DNA of 64,000 nt from a bacterium (GTDB lineage: Bacteria; Electryoneota; RPQS01), in the NCBI GenBank assembly GCA_016721565.1, contig JADKHW010000004.1, positions 44,787 through 108,786 on the forward strand. Direction: 5' to 3'. The position numbers and the translations under genes were made by a program. The notes beneath the pieces are model-generated. The model was not told the DNA's origin and did no database searches. It saw only the letters and a program-made list of their open reading frames with translations. Shown one piece after another: positions 1 through 8,283 of the stretch; the stretch's first letter is position 1; every line of letters begins with the position of its first letter.

Positions 1-151
1 GATGGGCGGTGGTGAAGGCAAGACCTCTGGCGGACGTCATCCGACGACCCCCTGGGGCAAGATTACCAAAGGTTTGAAGACGCGTAACCCGCGCAAGAAG
101 TCCAGTAAACTGATCGTCCGTCGCCGTCGCGATAAGACGCAACTCTCATAA
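1..151 (+). CDS. rplB: 50S ribosomal protein L2, C-terminal end (partial)
   Basis: The first 49 complete codons, ending in TAA, encode the invariant L2 C-terminus: GGGEGKTSGGRHP, then TPWGK and a basic LIVRRRRDK tail. L2 binds 23S rRNA near the peptidyl-transferase centre, and the His in GGRHP is the conserved residue implicated in that activity. The 5' part lies outside the window. rpsS follows after 6 nt, the S10-operon order. Confidence 0.97.
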   Translation, partial: MGGGEGKTSGGRHPTTPWGKITKGLKTRNPRKKSSKLIVRRRRDKTQLS

Positions 152-157
152 TCTCCT

Positions 158-445
158 ATGGCCCGTTCGCTTAAAAAAGGTCCGTACATCGATGCGCGTT
201 TGGAAATGCGCGTGCAGCAGATGAACGAACGCAACGAGAAAAAGGTCTTGAAGACCTGGTCGCGCCGCAGTGTTATCTCCCCAGATTTCGTGGGACATAC
301 TCTGGCGGTTCATAACGGCCGCAAGTTCCTCCCTGTGTATATCACTGAAAACATGGTAGGACACAAGCTTGGCGAGTTCGCGTTGACCCGCACGTTCAAG
401 GGGCATACGGAAAAGAAGGCGGAAACTACCGCCAAGAAGAAGTAA
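158..445 (+). CDS. rpsS: 30S ribosomal protein S19
   Basis: This 95-residue protein has the S19 start MARSLKKGP and the core segment SVISPDFVGHTLAVHNG. S19 sits in the head of the 30S subunit with S13 and contacts tRNA and the 30S-50S bridge region. It lies between rplB and rplV as in the canonical S10 operon. The last residues (AEKKAETTAKKK type) form a short Lys/Ala/Thr tail, slightly longer than in E. coli. Confidence 0.98.
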   Translation: MARSLKKGPYIDARLEMRVQQMNERNEKKVLKTWSRRSVISPDFVGHTLAVHNGRKFLPVYITENMVGHKLGEFALTRTFKGHTEKKAETTAKKK

Positions 446-454
446 GGTAGAGTG

Positions 455-943
455 ATGGAAGCACGTTGCGTCGCCCGCTTTGTTCGCGTTACACCCCGCA
501 AGATGCGCTTGGTCGCAGACCTTGTGCGCGGTAAGAACGTCAATGAAGCGATCAACATTCTAAAATTCACGCCGCGTTCGGCCTCTGCGCCGACCCTGAA
601 GGCGATTCAATCGGCAGTTGCCAATTACGCGCAACTGCATGACGCAAGCTCTTCAGAGATTGATTCTCTGCAAGTGCGGACGATCTTCGCGGACGAAGGT
701 CCGACGATGCATCGCTTCATGCCACGTGCACAGGGCCGCGCCACGCCGATCAAGAAGCGCATGTCGCACTTGACCGTAATCGTTTCCGCACCGAAGCCTG
801 TTGAAGTGGCCGCAACGGAAGCGGTTGAAGGTGCCGATGCGAAGCCCGCCAAGAAAACTGCGGCGAAGAAAACAGCTGTTAAGAAGTCCGCGGCCAAAAC
901 TGCGGCTAAGAAGTCCACGCCTCGTAAAAGTAAGTCGGAATAA
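455..943 (+). CDS. rplV: 50S ribosomal protein L22 with Lys/Ala-rich C-terminal extension
   Basis: L22 lines the nascent peptide exit tunnel. The globular domain (MEARCVARFVRVTPRKMRL start, RAQGRATPIKKRMSHLTV near residue 100) is typical and ends near residue 112. About 50 extra residues follow, almost entirely Ala, Lys, Thr and Ser. ATG 455 is chosen over the in-frame GTG at 452 because MEARC aligns with the family start. rpsC begins 2 nt after the stop, so the two are translationally coupled. Confidence 0.97.
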   Translation: MEARCVARFVRVTPRKMRLVADLVRGKNVNEAINILKFTPRSASAPTLKAIQSAVANYAQLHDASSSEIDSLQVRTIFADEGPTMHRFMPRAQGRATPIKKRMSHLTVIVSAPKPVEVAATEAVEGADAKPAKKTAAKKTAVKKSAAKTAAKKSTPRKSKSE

Positions 944-945
944 TC

Positions 946-1716
946 GTGGGTCAGAAAGTTCATCCTATCGGCCTTCGCGTCGGCATCATCCGCACATGGA
1001 ACAGTCACTGGTTCGATGAGCGTAACTTCGCCGATAAGCTCGAAGAAGACCTCTATCTCCGCAAGTATTTGATGCAGCGTTTGAAAGGTGCGTCCGTCGC
1101 CGGTATCACTTTCGAGCGTACGCCGAAAATGCTCACCCTCACGATTCGCACGGCGCGTCCCGGTATCGTTATCGGCCGCAAGGGCGCCGAAGTGGACAAG
1201 CTCAAGGCCGAGCTGAAGAAGCTCACCAAGCGCGACGTTCAAGTCAATATTTATGAAATCAAGCGTCCCGAGCTTGAAGCCAAGCTCGTGGCTGACATGA
1301 TTGCTCAGCAGCTCGAAGGCCGTGTGTCGTTTCGCCGCGCGATGAAGAAGGCGATTCAGACGACCATGCGCATGGGCGCTGAAGGTATTAAGGTTCTCGT
1401 CTCAGGCCGTCTCGGCGGCGCGGAAATGTCGCGCACCGAAGGCTACAAGGAAGGTCGTACGCCGCTGCACACGCTGCGCGCCGACATTGATTATGCGTTG
1501 TCCGTCGCCCGTACCACTTACGGCACCATCGGCGTTAAAGTGTGGATCTGCCGCGGTGAGGTGATCGGCAAGGGCAAGGTAAACGGCCCCGGCGCGGAAG
1601 AGCGTCATGAGGCAAACGCAGACAATTTCGGACGCGGGGATCGTGATCATGGTCGGGATCGTGACCACGGACGCGATCGTGATCGGGGACGCGGCGACCG
1701 CCGTCAATCCAAATAG
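946..1716 (+). CDS. rpsC: 30S ribosomal protein S3 with Arg/Asp/Gly-rich tail
   Basis: The protein is 256 residues and starts at GTG (MGQKVHPIGLRVGIIRTWNS). An N-terminal KH domain with the GRKGAEVDKLK loop is followed by the S3 C-terminal domain (SGRLGGAEMSRTEGYKEGR, residues ~150-170; VKVWICRGE near 200). S3 lines the mRNA entry tunnel. After about residue 215 the sequence becomes a low-complexity tail of repeated DRD, HGRD and RGRG units that extends beyond most S3 proteins. Confidence 0.98.
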   Translation: MGQKVHPIGLRVGIIRTWNSHWFDERNFADKLEEDLYLRKYLMQRLKGASVAGITFERTPKMLTLTIRTARPGIVIGRKGAEVDKLKAELKKLTKRDVQVNIYEIKRPELEAKLVADMIAQQLEGRVSFRRAMKKAIQTTMRMGAEGIKVLVSGRLGGAEMSRTEGYKEGRTPLHTLRADIDYALSVARTTYGTIGVKVWICRGEVIGKGKVNGPGAEERHEANADNFGRGDRDHGRDRDHGRDRDRGRGDRRQSK

Positions 1717-1727
1717 GTTAATTTGAA

Positions 1728-2147
1728 ATGCTGACACCCAAGCGACTTAAATTCCGTAAACAACAGCGCCGCCGCCGCAAAGGCTACGATTACTGCGGTT
1801 GTGAAGTTTCGTTCGGTGAATATGGCCTGAAAGCCATGGACGACTGCTGGATGAGCGCGCGCCAGATTGAAGCCGCCCGCGTTGCTATGACGCGCCATAT
1901 CAAGCGCGGTGGTAAGGTCTGGATCCGTATCTTCCCGGACAAACCGGTTTCCAAGAAACCCCTCGAAGTTCGTCAGGGTAAGGGCAAGGGTGCCACAGAT
2001 TTTTACGCGGCTGTGATCCGTCCCGGTCGTGTTATGTTCGAAATCGAAGGTGTCAGCCGCGAACTCGCGCGTGAAGCTCTTCGCCTTGCAGCACAAAAGC
2101 TGCCCATTAAAACCAAGTTCGTTGAACGCGAAATCGTTCACTCCTAA
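1728..2147 (+). CDS. rplP: 50S ribosomal protein L16
   Basis: This 139-residue protein has the L16 signature: a basic N-terminus (MLTPKRLKFRKQQR), the WMSARQIEAARVAMTRH stretch and the GKGKGATDFYAAVIRPGR loop. L16 organises the A-site tRNA region of the 50S subunit. It lies 11 nt after rpsC and just before rpmC, the usual S10 order. Length matches the family. Confidence 0.98.
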   Translation: MLTPKRLKFRKQQRRRRKGYDYCGCEVSFGEYGLKAMDDCWMSARQIEAARVAMTRHIKRGGKVWIRIFPDKPVSKKPLEVRQGKGKGATDFYAAVIRPGRVMFEIEGVSRELAREALRLAAQKLPIKTKFVEREIVHS

Positions 2148-2153
2148 GCAAGT

Positions 2154-2396
2154 ATGGCTACCGGATCCGCAAGACCACAAAAAATGACAGAGCTTAAAGA
2201 GCTCACTCCGGCTGAGTTGAAAGCTCGACTCGTCGAAGCCGAAGACAACTTGGAAGCGCTCCGTTTCCAGCTTGACGCAGGCCAACTGCCCAACACTGCG
2301 CGCGTTAGCGCGGTGCGCCGCGACATCGCGCGCTTGCGCACCGTCGTGCGCGAGCATGAACTTGGGTTGCGTACATTGAAAGGTAAAGTGAAATGA
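2154..2396 (+). CDS. rpmC: 50S ribosomal protein L29
   Basis: L29 surrounds the exit tunnel and is part of the docking site for signal recognition particle and trigger factor. The helical-hairpin core (KELTPAELKARLVEAEDNL, TARVSAVRRDIARLRTV) is clear. Two starts are possible: ATG 2154 (80 aa) and ATG 2184 (70 aa, beginning MTELKEL and closer to the usual length). Neither has a strong Shine-Dalgarno sequence. The ATGA at the end overlaps the rpsQ start by 4 nt. Confidence 0.95.
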   Translation: MATGSARPQKMTELKELTPAELKARLVEAEDNLEALRFQLDAGQLPNTARVSAVRRDIARLRTVVREHELGLRTLKGKVK

Positions 2397-2686
2397 GCGA
2401 GGCTGCTGTCATGACGGATACCGCCGGAGCTGAGGACCGCGGCCTGCGCAAAACGCGCGTCGGAATCGTGGTCTCCAACAAGATGCAAAAGACAATCGTT
2501 GTTAAAGTTGAACGCCGCGTCAAGCATCCGTTGTTCGGTAAGTATATTAAGCTCTCGAAGAAGTTCATGGCCGATGACGCCCAGAATGAGTGCAATATCG
2601 GTGATAAGGTGCGCATCATGGAGACGCGCCCGCTGTCCAAGCACAAGAACTGGCGGCTGGTCGAAATCATTGAGAAGAAGAAGTAA
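2393..2686 (+). CDS. rpsQ: 30S ribosomal protein S17
   Basis: The protein is 97 residues with the OB-fold signature RVGIVVSNKMQKTIVVKVER and a MKTHNW-like segment (PLSKHKNWRLVEI). S17 is a primary 16S rRNA binding protein. About 20 residues precede the conserved core (MSEAAVMTDTAGAEDRG), so either this is a short acidic N-extension or translation starts a little downstream. The overlap with rpmC suggests coupling and favours the listed ATG. Confidence 0.97.
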   Translation: MSEAAVMTDTAGAEDRGLRKTRVGIVVSNKMQKTIVVKVERRVKHPLFGKYIKLSKKFMADDAQNECNIGDKVRIMETRPLSKHKNWRLVEIIEKKK

Positions 2687-2689
2687 GCC

Positions 2690-3058
2690 ATGATTCAGGA
2701 ATATACAATTCTCAATGTCGCTGATAATACCGGCGCCAAGAAGGTCCGCTGCTTCCGCATCTATGGCGGAACGGGCCGTCGCACGGCTTCGGTCGGCGAT
2801 ATCATCATGGTGTCTGTGCGTACCGCGATCCCGAATTCCAACATGAAGAAGGGTTCGAAAGCACGCGCTGTGATCGTTCGCACTGCCAAGGAAGTACGCC
2901 GTTCAGACGGTTCTTACATCCGCTTTGACGAAAATGCGGCAGTGCTGATCAACAAGGATAACGAGCCAATCGGGACGCGTATCTTTGGCCCGGTCGCCCG
3001 TGAATTGCGCGATAAGCAGTTCATGAAGATCGTGTCGCTCGCACCCGAGGTGATCTAA
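2690..3058 (+). CDS. rplN: 50S ribosomal protein L14
   Basis: This 122-residue protein is a full-length match to L14: MIQEYTILNVADNTGAK at the start, KGSKARAVIVRT, and RIFGPVARELR near the end. L14 forms intersubunit bridge contacts and is the docking site for the silencing factor RsfS. Only 3 nt separate it from rpsQ. Confidence 0.98.
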   Translation: MIQEYTILNVADNTGAKKVRCFRIYGGTGRRTASVGDIIMVSVRTAIPNSNMKKGSKARAVIVRTAKEVRRSDGSYIRFDENAAVLINKDNEPIGTRIFGPVARELRDKQFMKIVSLAPEVI

Positions 3059-3067
3059 GGAACTGAT

Positions 3068-3391
3068 ATGAAAATCCGTAAGAATGATTTGGTGCAAGTG
3101 ACCGCCGGAAATGACCGCGGCAAACGTGGAAAGGTCTTAAAGGTCTTTCCGGATAAGTTGCGTGTCGTTGTGGAAGGTGTGAACTTTATTATGCGCCATA
3201 CCAAGCCCAATCAGGCAAATCAGCAAGGCGGTATCGTCAAGCGTGAGGGAACGATTCATGTTTCCAACGTGATGCTGATCGATCCCAAGAGTGGCAAGCC
3301 GACTCGTGTGGGCCATAGTGTATTAAAGACCGCCGACGGTAACAAACGTGTACGTGTGGCGCGAGTGTCTAACGAAATGATTCCCGAATAA
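3068..3391 (+). CDS. rplX: 50S ribosomal protein L24
   Basis: The 107-residue protein starts MKIRKNDLVQVTAGNDRGK, a KOW motif, and continues with the conserved KVLKVFPDKLRVVVEGVN and HTKPN segments. L24 initiates 50S assembly by binding the 5' end of 23S rRNA. The SD-like AAGGAACTG precedes the ATG. The stop codon overlaps the rplE start by one base (TAATG), showing translational coupling. Confidence 0.98.
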   Translation: MKIRKNDLVQVTAGNDRGKRGKVLKVFPDKLRVVVEGVNFIMRHTKPNQANQQGGIVKREGTIHVSNVMLIDPKSGKPTRVGHSVLKTADGNKRVRVARVSNEMIPE

Positions 3392-4107
3392 TGGCAGAAA
3401 AGGCAAAACCAAAAGCCGGCGGCGCACCGTCGTCGAAGCCAGCTAAGGCAGGCGGCAAGCCCGCTGCTCCGACAAAGAGTAGCAAGGGCGGCGGCATGAA
3501 TGTGGCTGGAGAACGTCCTGCACTGCCGAAGGGCTACGTTCCGCGTCTGCTTACGCATTATCACGAAAACGTCACGGAAAGTCTGAAGAAGACCTTTGGA
3601 TATGACAATCCGATGCAGCTTCCCAGGTTGCAAAAGATTACTATCAACATTGGTTGTGGTGACGCTACGCAAAACCCGCGCGTGGTTGAGACCATCGTCA
3701 AAGAATTGGCAATGATCACGGGCCAAAAGCCCACCGTGGCAAAAGCGCGTAAGTCGGTCTCGAACTTCAAACTTCGTGAAGGCATGCCGGTCGGTGTGTT
3801 TGTCACGTTGCGCCGAACGACCATGTGGGAGTTCCTTGATCGCTTTATATCACTCGCCACTCCGCGTATCCGTGACTTCCGCGGTTTGCCTGATCGCGGC
3901 TTCGATGGACGCGGCAATTTCTCTTTGGGTCTTAAGGAACAAATTCTGTTCCCTGAAATTGATCTCGACAAGGTCGAGAAGATTCGCGGCATGGACATTA
4001 CTTTTGTCACCACGGCGAAGTCGGATAAGGAATCGTATGAGTTGTTGAAGCAGCTCGGCCTTCCGTTCCGCAAGCGTGAAGAAAAGAAAGTCGCCGCCGC
4101 GGCATAA
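3391..4107 (+). CDS. rplE: 50S ribosomal protein L5 with N-terminal extension
   Basis: L5 binds 5S rRNA and contacts the P-site tRNA elbow. The canonical protein starts near residue 50 (PRLLTHYHENVTESLKKTFG) and ends with FVTTAKSDKESYELLKQLGLPF. The preceding ~45 residues are a Lys/Ala/Gly/Pro/Ser-rich extension, giving 238 residues instead of about 180. An internal ATG at 3496 (residue 36) could give a shorter form, but the one-base overlap with rplX supports the long start. Confidence 0.96.
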   Translation: MAEKAKPKAGGAPSSKPAKAGGKPAAPTKSSKGGGMNVAGERPALPKGYVPRLLTHYHENVTESLKKTFGYDNPMQLPRLQKITINIGCGDATQNPRVVETIVKELAMITGQKPTVAKARKSVSNFKLREGMPVGVFVTLRRTTMWEFLDRFISLATPRIRDFRGLPDRGFDGRGNFSLGLKEQILFPEIDLDKVEKIRGMDITFVTTAKSDKESYELLKQLGLPFRKREEKKVAAAA

Positions 4108-4128
4108 CCTTTTACAGACGACGATACT

Positions 4129-4314
4129 ATGGCTAAAGCCTGCATGATCGCGAAAGCGAAGAAAACCCCGAAGTTCAAGGTGCGAGCCTACACACGCTGC
4201 CGCCGTTGCGGACGTCCGCGCGCAGTGTACAAAAAGTTTGGCCTCTGCAGGCTCTGCTTCCGCGATCTCGCTCACGCCGGTGATATTCCGGGTGTTGTTA
4301 AGTCAAGTTGGTAA
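4129..4314 (+). CDS. rpsN: 30S ribosomal protein S14, zinc-binding type
   Basis: The 61-residue protein is the short, zinc-ribbon form of S14 (type Z), with CRRCGR and CRLCFR pairs giving a Cys4 site and the typical KSSW C-terminus. S14 sits in the 30S head near S3 and S10. The zinc-independent longer paralogue, which many genomes carry as a zinc-starvation replacement, is not in this window. Confidence 0.98.
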   Translation: MAKACMIAKAKKTPKFKVRAYTRCRRCGRPRAVYKKFGLCRLCFRDLAHAGDIPGVVKSSW

Positions 4315-4329
4315 GCACGAAATACAACC

Positions 4330-4725
4330 ATGCCGACAACCGATCCGATTGCTGATTTTCTGACTCGCGTTCGCAACGCGATTATGGCGCGTAAAACGCA
4401 CGTGGACATCCCGTTCTCTAAGATCAAACATGATCTCGCGCGCGTCTTGCTCGAAGCCTACTATATCCGCGACTTCGTCCAAGTTGATGAAGGTCCGCAG
4501 GGTTTCATTCGTGTTTATTTGAAATACAGCAACGGCAAACCTGCCATTCAGGGGTTGCGCCGTGTGTCTTCCCCCGGACTTCGCCGCTACGTGAATCAAC
4601 ATGAGATTCCGCGCGTGCTGAACGGTTTGGGTACAGCTATTTTGACCACGCCCAAGGGACTGCTCACGGGCAATCAGGCGCGCCGCGCCGGTGTCGGCGG
4701 AGAAATTCTCGCCGAAATCTGGTAA
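4330..4725 (+). CDS. rpsH: 30S ribosomal protein S8
   Basis: The 131-residue protein has the S8 start PTTDPIADFLTRVRNA and C-terminal signature STPKGLLT-like (ILTTPKGLLTGNQARRAGVGGEIL). S8 binds helix 21 of 16S rRNA. In Escherichia coli it is the translational repressor of the spc operon; whether that holds here cannot be seen. It follows rpsN by 15 nt. Confidence 0.98.
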   Translation: MPTTDPIADFLTRVRNAIMARKTHVDIPFSKIKHDLARVLLEAYYIRDFVQVDEGPQGFIRVYLKYSNGKPAIQGLRRVSSPGLRRYVNQHEIPRVLNGLGTAILTTPKGLLTGNQARRAGVGGEILAEIW

Positions 4726-4748
4726 CCTAAAGTTTACGGAGTACAGTA

Positions 4749-5285
4749 GTGTCACGCGTCGGCCGTGCCCCCATAAAACTGCCTAAGGGCGTAGAAGTAA
4801 AAGTTAATGGTCCTGTTGTGTCCGTCAAAGGACCCAAAGGCGAACTTTTACGCACGTTCCATAGCGATATCGAAATTAAGCTTGAAGACGGTACGTTGAC
4901 CTGTCATCGCCCGTCCGACAACAAGCCCCACCGCCAACTGCATGGCCTCACCCGTGCGCTGTTGAACAATATGGTCACCGGTGTCACGGATGGTTTCAAA
5001 AAGGAATTGCAGATCGTCGGCGTCGGTTTCAAAGTTGAAGCTAAAAAGCGCGGTATTCTGCTGAACGTCGGATATAGCCATCCTGTTTTTGTTTCAATGC
5101 CCGGTGAAGTCAAGGCTGATGTTACCGGCCCGACGACGATTGTCATCTCTGGTGTTGATCGTGAAATGGTCGGCCAAGTTGCCGCTACCATTCGGTCAGT
5201 TCGCAAGCCTGAGCCGTACAAAGGTAAGGGTATTATGTACACCGGCGAGAAGATCCACCGCAAGGCTGGAAAGACCGGTAAGTAA
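4749..5285 (+). CDS. rplF: 50S ribosomal protein L6
   Basis: The 178-residue protein starts at GTG (MSRVGRAPIKLPKGVEV). It has two tandem L6 folds and the C-terminal signature VRKPEPYKGKGIMYTGE, which binds the sarcin-ricin region of 23S rRNA. The SD-like TACGGAG lies upstream of the GTG. Length and position after rpsH are standard. Confidence 0.98.
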   Translation: MSRVGRAPIKLPKGVEVKVNGPVVSVKGPKGELLRTFHSDIEIKLEDGTLTCHRPSDNKPHRQLHGLTRALLNNMVTGVTDGFKKELQIVGVGFKVEAKKRGILLNVGYSHPVFVSMPGEVKADVTGPTTIVISGVDREMVGQVAATIRSVRKPEPYKGKGIMYTGEKIHRKAGKTGK

Positions 5286-5320
5286 GTCATCATTCATTTT
5301 GTAGTATAGCGGATCCTTCC

Positions 5321-5692
5321 GTGTCCAGAAAAATCGCCATTCGTAAGCGCGCACGTCAGCGCCGCAAATATCACATCCGCAAGGTCGTCAACGGCACTGC
5401 CGTTCGTCCGCGCATGGTCATCTATCGCAGCGTCGCGCATATGTATGCGCAGCTCGTGGATGACGTGTCAGGACAGACTCTGCTGGGTGTGTCATCGTTG
5501 TCGCCCGACCTCAAAGGTCAAACTGAGGGCAAGAACCCAACACAAGTCGCCGAACTCGTCGGTGACCTATGTGCCAAAAAGGCGCGCGAGAAGGCAATCG
5601 ACGCGGTCGTCTTTGACCGCAATGGTTTCCCGTATCATGGCCGCGTGAAAGCGGTGGCCGAGGGCGCGCGTAAGGGCGGCCTGAAATTCTAA
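5321..5692 (+). CDS. rplR: 50S ribosomal protein L18
   Basis: The 123-residue protein starts at GTG (MSRKIAIRKRARQRRKYHIRK) and ends with the family signature FDRNGFPYHGRVKAVAEGARK. L18 binds 5S rRNA together with L5. The 35-nt gap after rplF is long for this operon, but no terminator is visible in it. Confidence 0.97.
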   Translation: MSRKIAIRKRARQRRKYHIRKVVNGTAVRPRMVIYRSVAHMYAQLVDDVSGQTLLGVSSLSPDLKGQTEGKNPTQVAELVGDLCAKKAREKAIDAVVFDRNGFPYHGRVKAVAEGARKGGLKF

Positions 5693-5710
5693 ATTCCACA
5701 GCAAGCGCAG

Positions 5711-6256
5711 ATGAACGGCAATAATCCACGCCGCGGCCGCGACCGCGATGATCGCCCTTCGGAATATTCCGGCGGCGAATCCCTCCTCGAAAAACTCGTT
5801 GCGGTTAACCGCGTAGCTAAGGTTGTGAAGGGCGGCCGCAATTTCTCGTTCAATGCGATCGTCATCGTCGGCGACGGACATGGTCGCGCGGGCTTCGGCC
5901 TGGGCAAGGCTAATGAAGTTGCAGACGCGATTCGCAAAGGCACAGAAGCCGCAAAGCGCGCCATAAAGCGTTATCCGATTCTGGGACAAACCCTTCCGCA
6001 CGCGACGCATGGCAAGTTCGGCGCAGGTAAAGTGTTCCTTCGTCCTGCCTCGGCCGGTACGGGGGTTATCGCTGGCGGATCCGTGCGTATGATTATGGAA
6101 TGCCTCGGTGTGCGTGACGTCTTGACCAAAGTTGAAGGCACGAACAATCCGCACAACGTGGTCAAGGCCGTGTTCCGTGCTCTTGAAGAAATGAACGACG
6201 CCCGCATGGTGGCTGCCCGCCGCGGTATCACTGTTAAAGAAGTTTTCACTCTCTAA
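5711..6256 (+). CDS. rpsE: 30S ribosomal protein S5
   Basis: The 181-residue protein begins with an Arg/Asp-rich leader (MNGNNPRRGRDRDDR). The double-stranded-RNA-binding domain (LLEKLVAVNRVAKVVKGGRN) and the S5 C-terminal domain (PASAGTGVIAGGSVR) follow. S5 takes part in decoding accuracy and mRNA unwinding. Length is typical. Confidence 0.98.
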   Translation: MNGNNPRRGRDRDDRPSEYSGGESLLEKLVAVNRVAKVVKGGRNFSFNAIVIVGDGHGRAGFGLGKANEVADAIRKGTEAAKRAIKRYPILGQTLPHATHGKFGAGKVFLRPASAGTGVIAGGSVRMIMECLGVRDVLTKVEGTNNPHNVVKAVFRALEEMNDARMVAARRGITVKEVFTL

Positions 6257-6310
6257 GCAATCAAGAGTGTGCGGCCTGCGCCGTGCGTTCGCTACAATTT
6301 TATTCGCATC

Positions 6311-6508
6311 ATGGCAAAGCTCGAAGTTACCTTAATCCGCAGCGTCGCAACTCGTCCGTACTTTCATAGACAGACGATTGCCGCGCTTGGATTCCATCGC
6401 TTGCACGAAACGCGCGTGTTCCCTGACAATGCCGCTGTTCGCGGTATGATCGCGCACGTCACGCACATGGTCAAGTGGAAAGTAATTGAAGAAGGAGCCT
6501 CACGCTAA
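6311..6508 (+). CDS. rpmD: 50S ribosomal protein L30
   Basis: The 65-residue protein MAKLEVTLIRSVATRPYFHR has the L30 fold signature (HRQTIAALGFHRLHETRV). ATG 6311 aligns with the family start; an in-frame upstream ATG at 6269 would add 14 residues with no homology. The stop overlaps the rplO ATG by one base. Confidence 0.95.
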   Translation: MAKLEVTLIRSVATRPYFHRQTIAALGFHRLHETRVFPDNAAVRGMIAHVTHMVKWKVIEEGASR

Positions 6509-6945
6509 TGGGAATGCACAAACTTACCCCCGCGCCGGGTTCGACGCAGACGAAGAGACGTCTTGGCCGCGGACCCGGTTCAGGAACTGGCGGAACCGCT
6601 GGCCGTGGTGAAAAGGGTTATTATTCGCGTTCAGGTTCCGTGCACAAGCGCGGCTTTGAAGGTGGCCAGATGCCGCTCCATCGCCGTTTGCCGAAGCGCG
6701 GTTTTACCAATGTTTGGGCCGAAGACAATGAAGTGGTCAATTTGCGAGACCTTAAGAAGTTGTCGGATATTACGGTTAATCCGGAAGTCTTAAAGCAAGC
6801 AGGTTTGATTCGCCATGCTGACTCCGCAGTGAAGATTTTGGGCATGGGTGACGCTGATCGCGCATACCAAATTTCTATGTGCACGGTGTCGGAGGCCGCC
6901 GCACAAAAAATTACCGCCGCCGGTGGTAAAGTGATTGCCGCCTGA
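6508..6945 (+). CDS. rplO: 50S ribosomal protein L15
   Basis: The 145-residue protein has the Gly-rich L15 N-terminus (GRGPGSGTGGTAGRGEKG), GGQMPLHRRLPKRGF and a Rossmann-like C-terminal half. L15 is a late-assembly 50S protein. One-base overlaps at both ends (with rpmD and secY) indicate strong translational coupling. Confidence 0.98.
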   Translation: MGMHKLTPAPGSTQTKRRLGRGPGSGTGGTAGRGEKGYYSRSGSVHKRGFEGGQMPLHRRLPKRGFTNVWAEDNEVVNLRDLKKLSDITVNPEVLKQAGLIRHADSAVKILGMGDADRAYQISMCTVSEAAAQKITAAGGKVIAA

Positions 6946-8273
6946 TGCTCGAACGTTTCGCAAATATCTTCAAAATACCTGAGCTGCGTGACCGCATTCT
7001 GTTTACGTTGCTCATTTTGCTTGTGTACCGCATCGGCGGTCACGTGCCGCTCGCCGGTATTAATGCCGGTGCGCTCGGCGAATTCATGGACGCGAACCGC
7101 ACTACGCTGTTTGGTCTCTATGATATGTTCGTCGGCGGTGCCTTTGAACGGGCGACCGTGTTTGCATTGGGTATCATGCCCTACATCTCCGCCTCGATTA
7201 TTTTCCAGCTCATGGGAACGGTTGTGCCGTATTTCCAGAAGCTGCAAAAAGAGGGTGAAGAGGGGCGTAAGAAAATTACCCAACTTACCCGCTATGGAAC
7301 CGTGATTCTGGCCGCGATGCAGGCGGGTGGTGTGTCCATCTTCCTCGAGCGTCTTGTTTCACCCGCAGGTAATGCGGTTGTCCCGAATCCGGGTATTGGT
7401 TTTAATCTCTTGACCATGATCACGCTTGCCGCTGGTACCACATTCATCATGTGGCTTGGCGAGCAGATTACGGAACGCGGTATCGGTAACGGCATTTCGT
7501 TGATTATCTTGGTCGGTATCGTTAATACGCTGCCGCAAGCCTTCATCGAAGAATACCAGATGGTTACGACGGGCCAGCGCCATATCGTTATGGAAGCGAT
7601 CTTCCTGCTTCTGTTGTTTGGTGTGACGGCGTTCGTAGTATTGCTGACACAAGGTATGCGTAAGATTCCGGTGCAGTACGCCAAGCGCAACGTTGGTCGT
7701 AAGCAGTACGGCGGCGTATCGACGCACATTCCGTTGCGTGTCAACTCAGCCGGTGTGATGCCCATCATCTTCGCACAGTCTATCATGTTTATCCCGTCCT
7801 CGATTGCCACTTTCCTGCCTGAGGGCGGCTTTCGCGATGCAATTTCGAGCGCGTTTGGTGTGCAGAGCTTTGTCTATTCGACTTTGACATTTATCCTGAT
7901 CGTTTTCTTCACTTACTTCTACACGGCCATCATTTTGAATCCTGTGGATCTGGCTGACAACATGAAGAAGAACGGTGGATTTATTCCCGGGATCCGCCCA
8001 GGCAAGCAGACGTCCGACTTCATTGACAATATCTTGTCGAAAGTAACTCTACCCGGTGCTATCGCCCTCGGTATTATTGCAATGCTTCCGACCTTTATTA
8101 TTCGCCAATTCGGTGTTTCTTACAACGTTGCGCAGTTCTTTGGCGGTACAGGTTTGTTGATTATCGTTGGTGTTGCACTTGATACGCTACAACAAATTGA
8201 ATCTCATCTGGTCATGCGGCACTACGACGGTCTGATGAAGTCTGGACGTATCCGCGGCCGCCGCAGAATGTAA
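6945..8273 (+). CDS. secY: Preprotein translocase subunit SecY
   Basis: The 442-residue integral membrane protein has the ten-helix SecY pattern. The plug-region start is IPELRDRILFTLLILLVYRI, and the conserved ERGIGNGISL and GGxxTHIPLRVNSAGVMP loop segments are present, along with the C-terminal IRGRR. SecY is the protein-conducting channel of the Sec translocon. All Sec-dependent secreted proteins and lipoproteins in this window would use it. The start overlaps rplO by one base. Confidence 0.98.
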   Translation: MLERFANIFKIPELRDRILFTLLILLVYRIGGHVPLAGINAGALGEFMDANRTTLFGLYDMFVGGAFERATVFALGIMPYISASIIFQLMGTVVPYFQKLQKEGEEGRKKITQLTRYGTVILAAMQAGGVSIFLERLVSPAGNAVVPNPGIGFNLLTMITLAAGTTFIMWLGEQITERGIGNGISLIILVGIVNTLPQAFIEEYQMVTTGQRHIVMEAIFLLLLFGVTAFVVLLTQGMRKIPVQYAKRNVGRKQYGGVSTHIPLRVNSAGVMPIIFAQSIMFIPSSIATFLPEGGFRDAISSAFGVQSFVYSTLTFILIVFFTYFYTAIILNPVDLADNMKKNGGFIPGIRPGKQTSDFIDNILSKVTLPGAIALGIIAMLPTFIIRQFGVSYNVAQFFGGTGLLIIVGVALDTLQQIESHLVMRHYDGLMKSGRIRGRRRM

Positions 8274-8283
8274 TTCTTCTCCT

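Noticed and set aside
625..1242. Long minus-strand open frame across rplV and rpsC
   Set aside because: It is antisense to two certain ribosomal protein genes and mirrors their codon bias; similar shadow frames throughout the ribosomal and pil regions were dropped.
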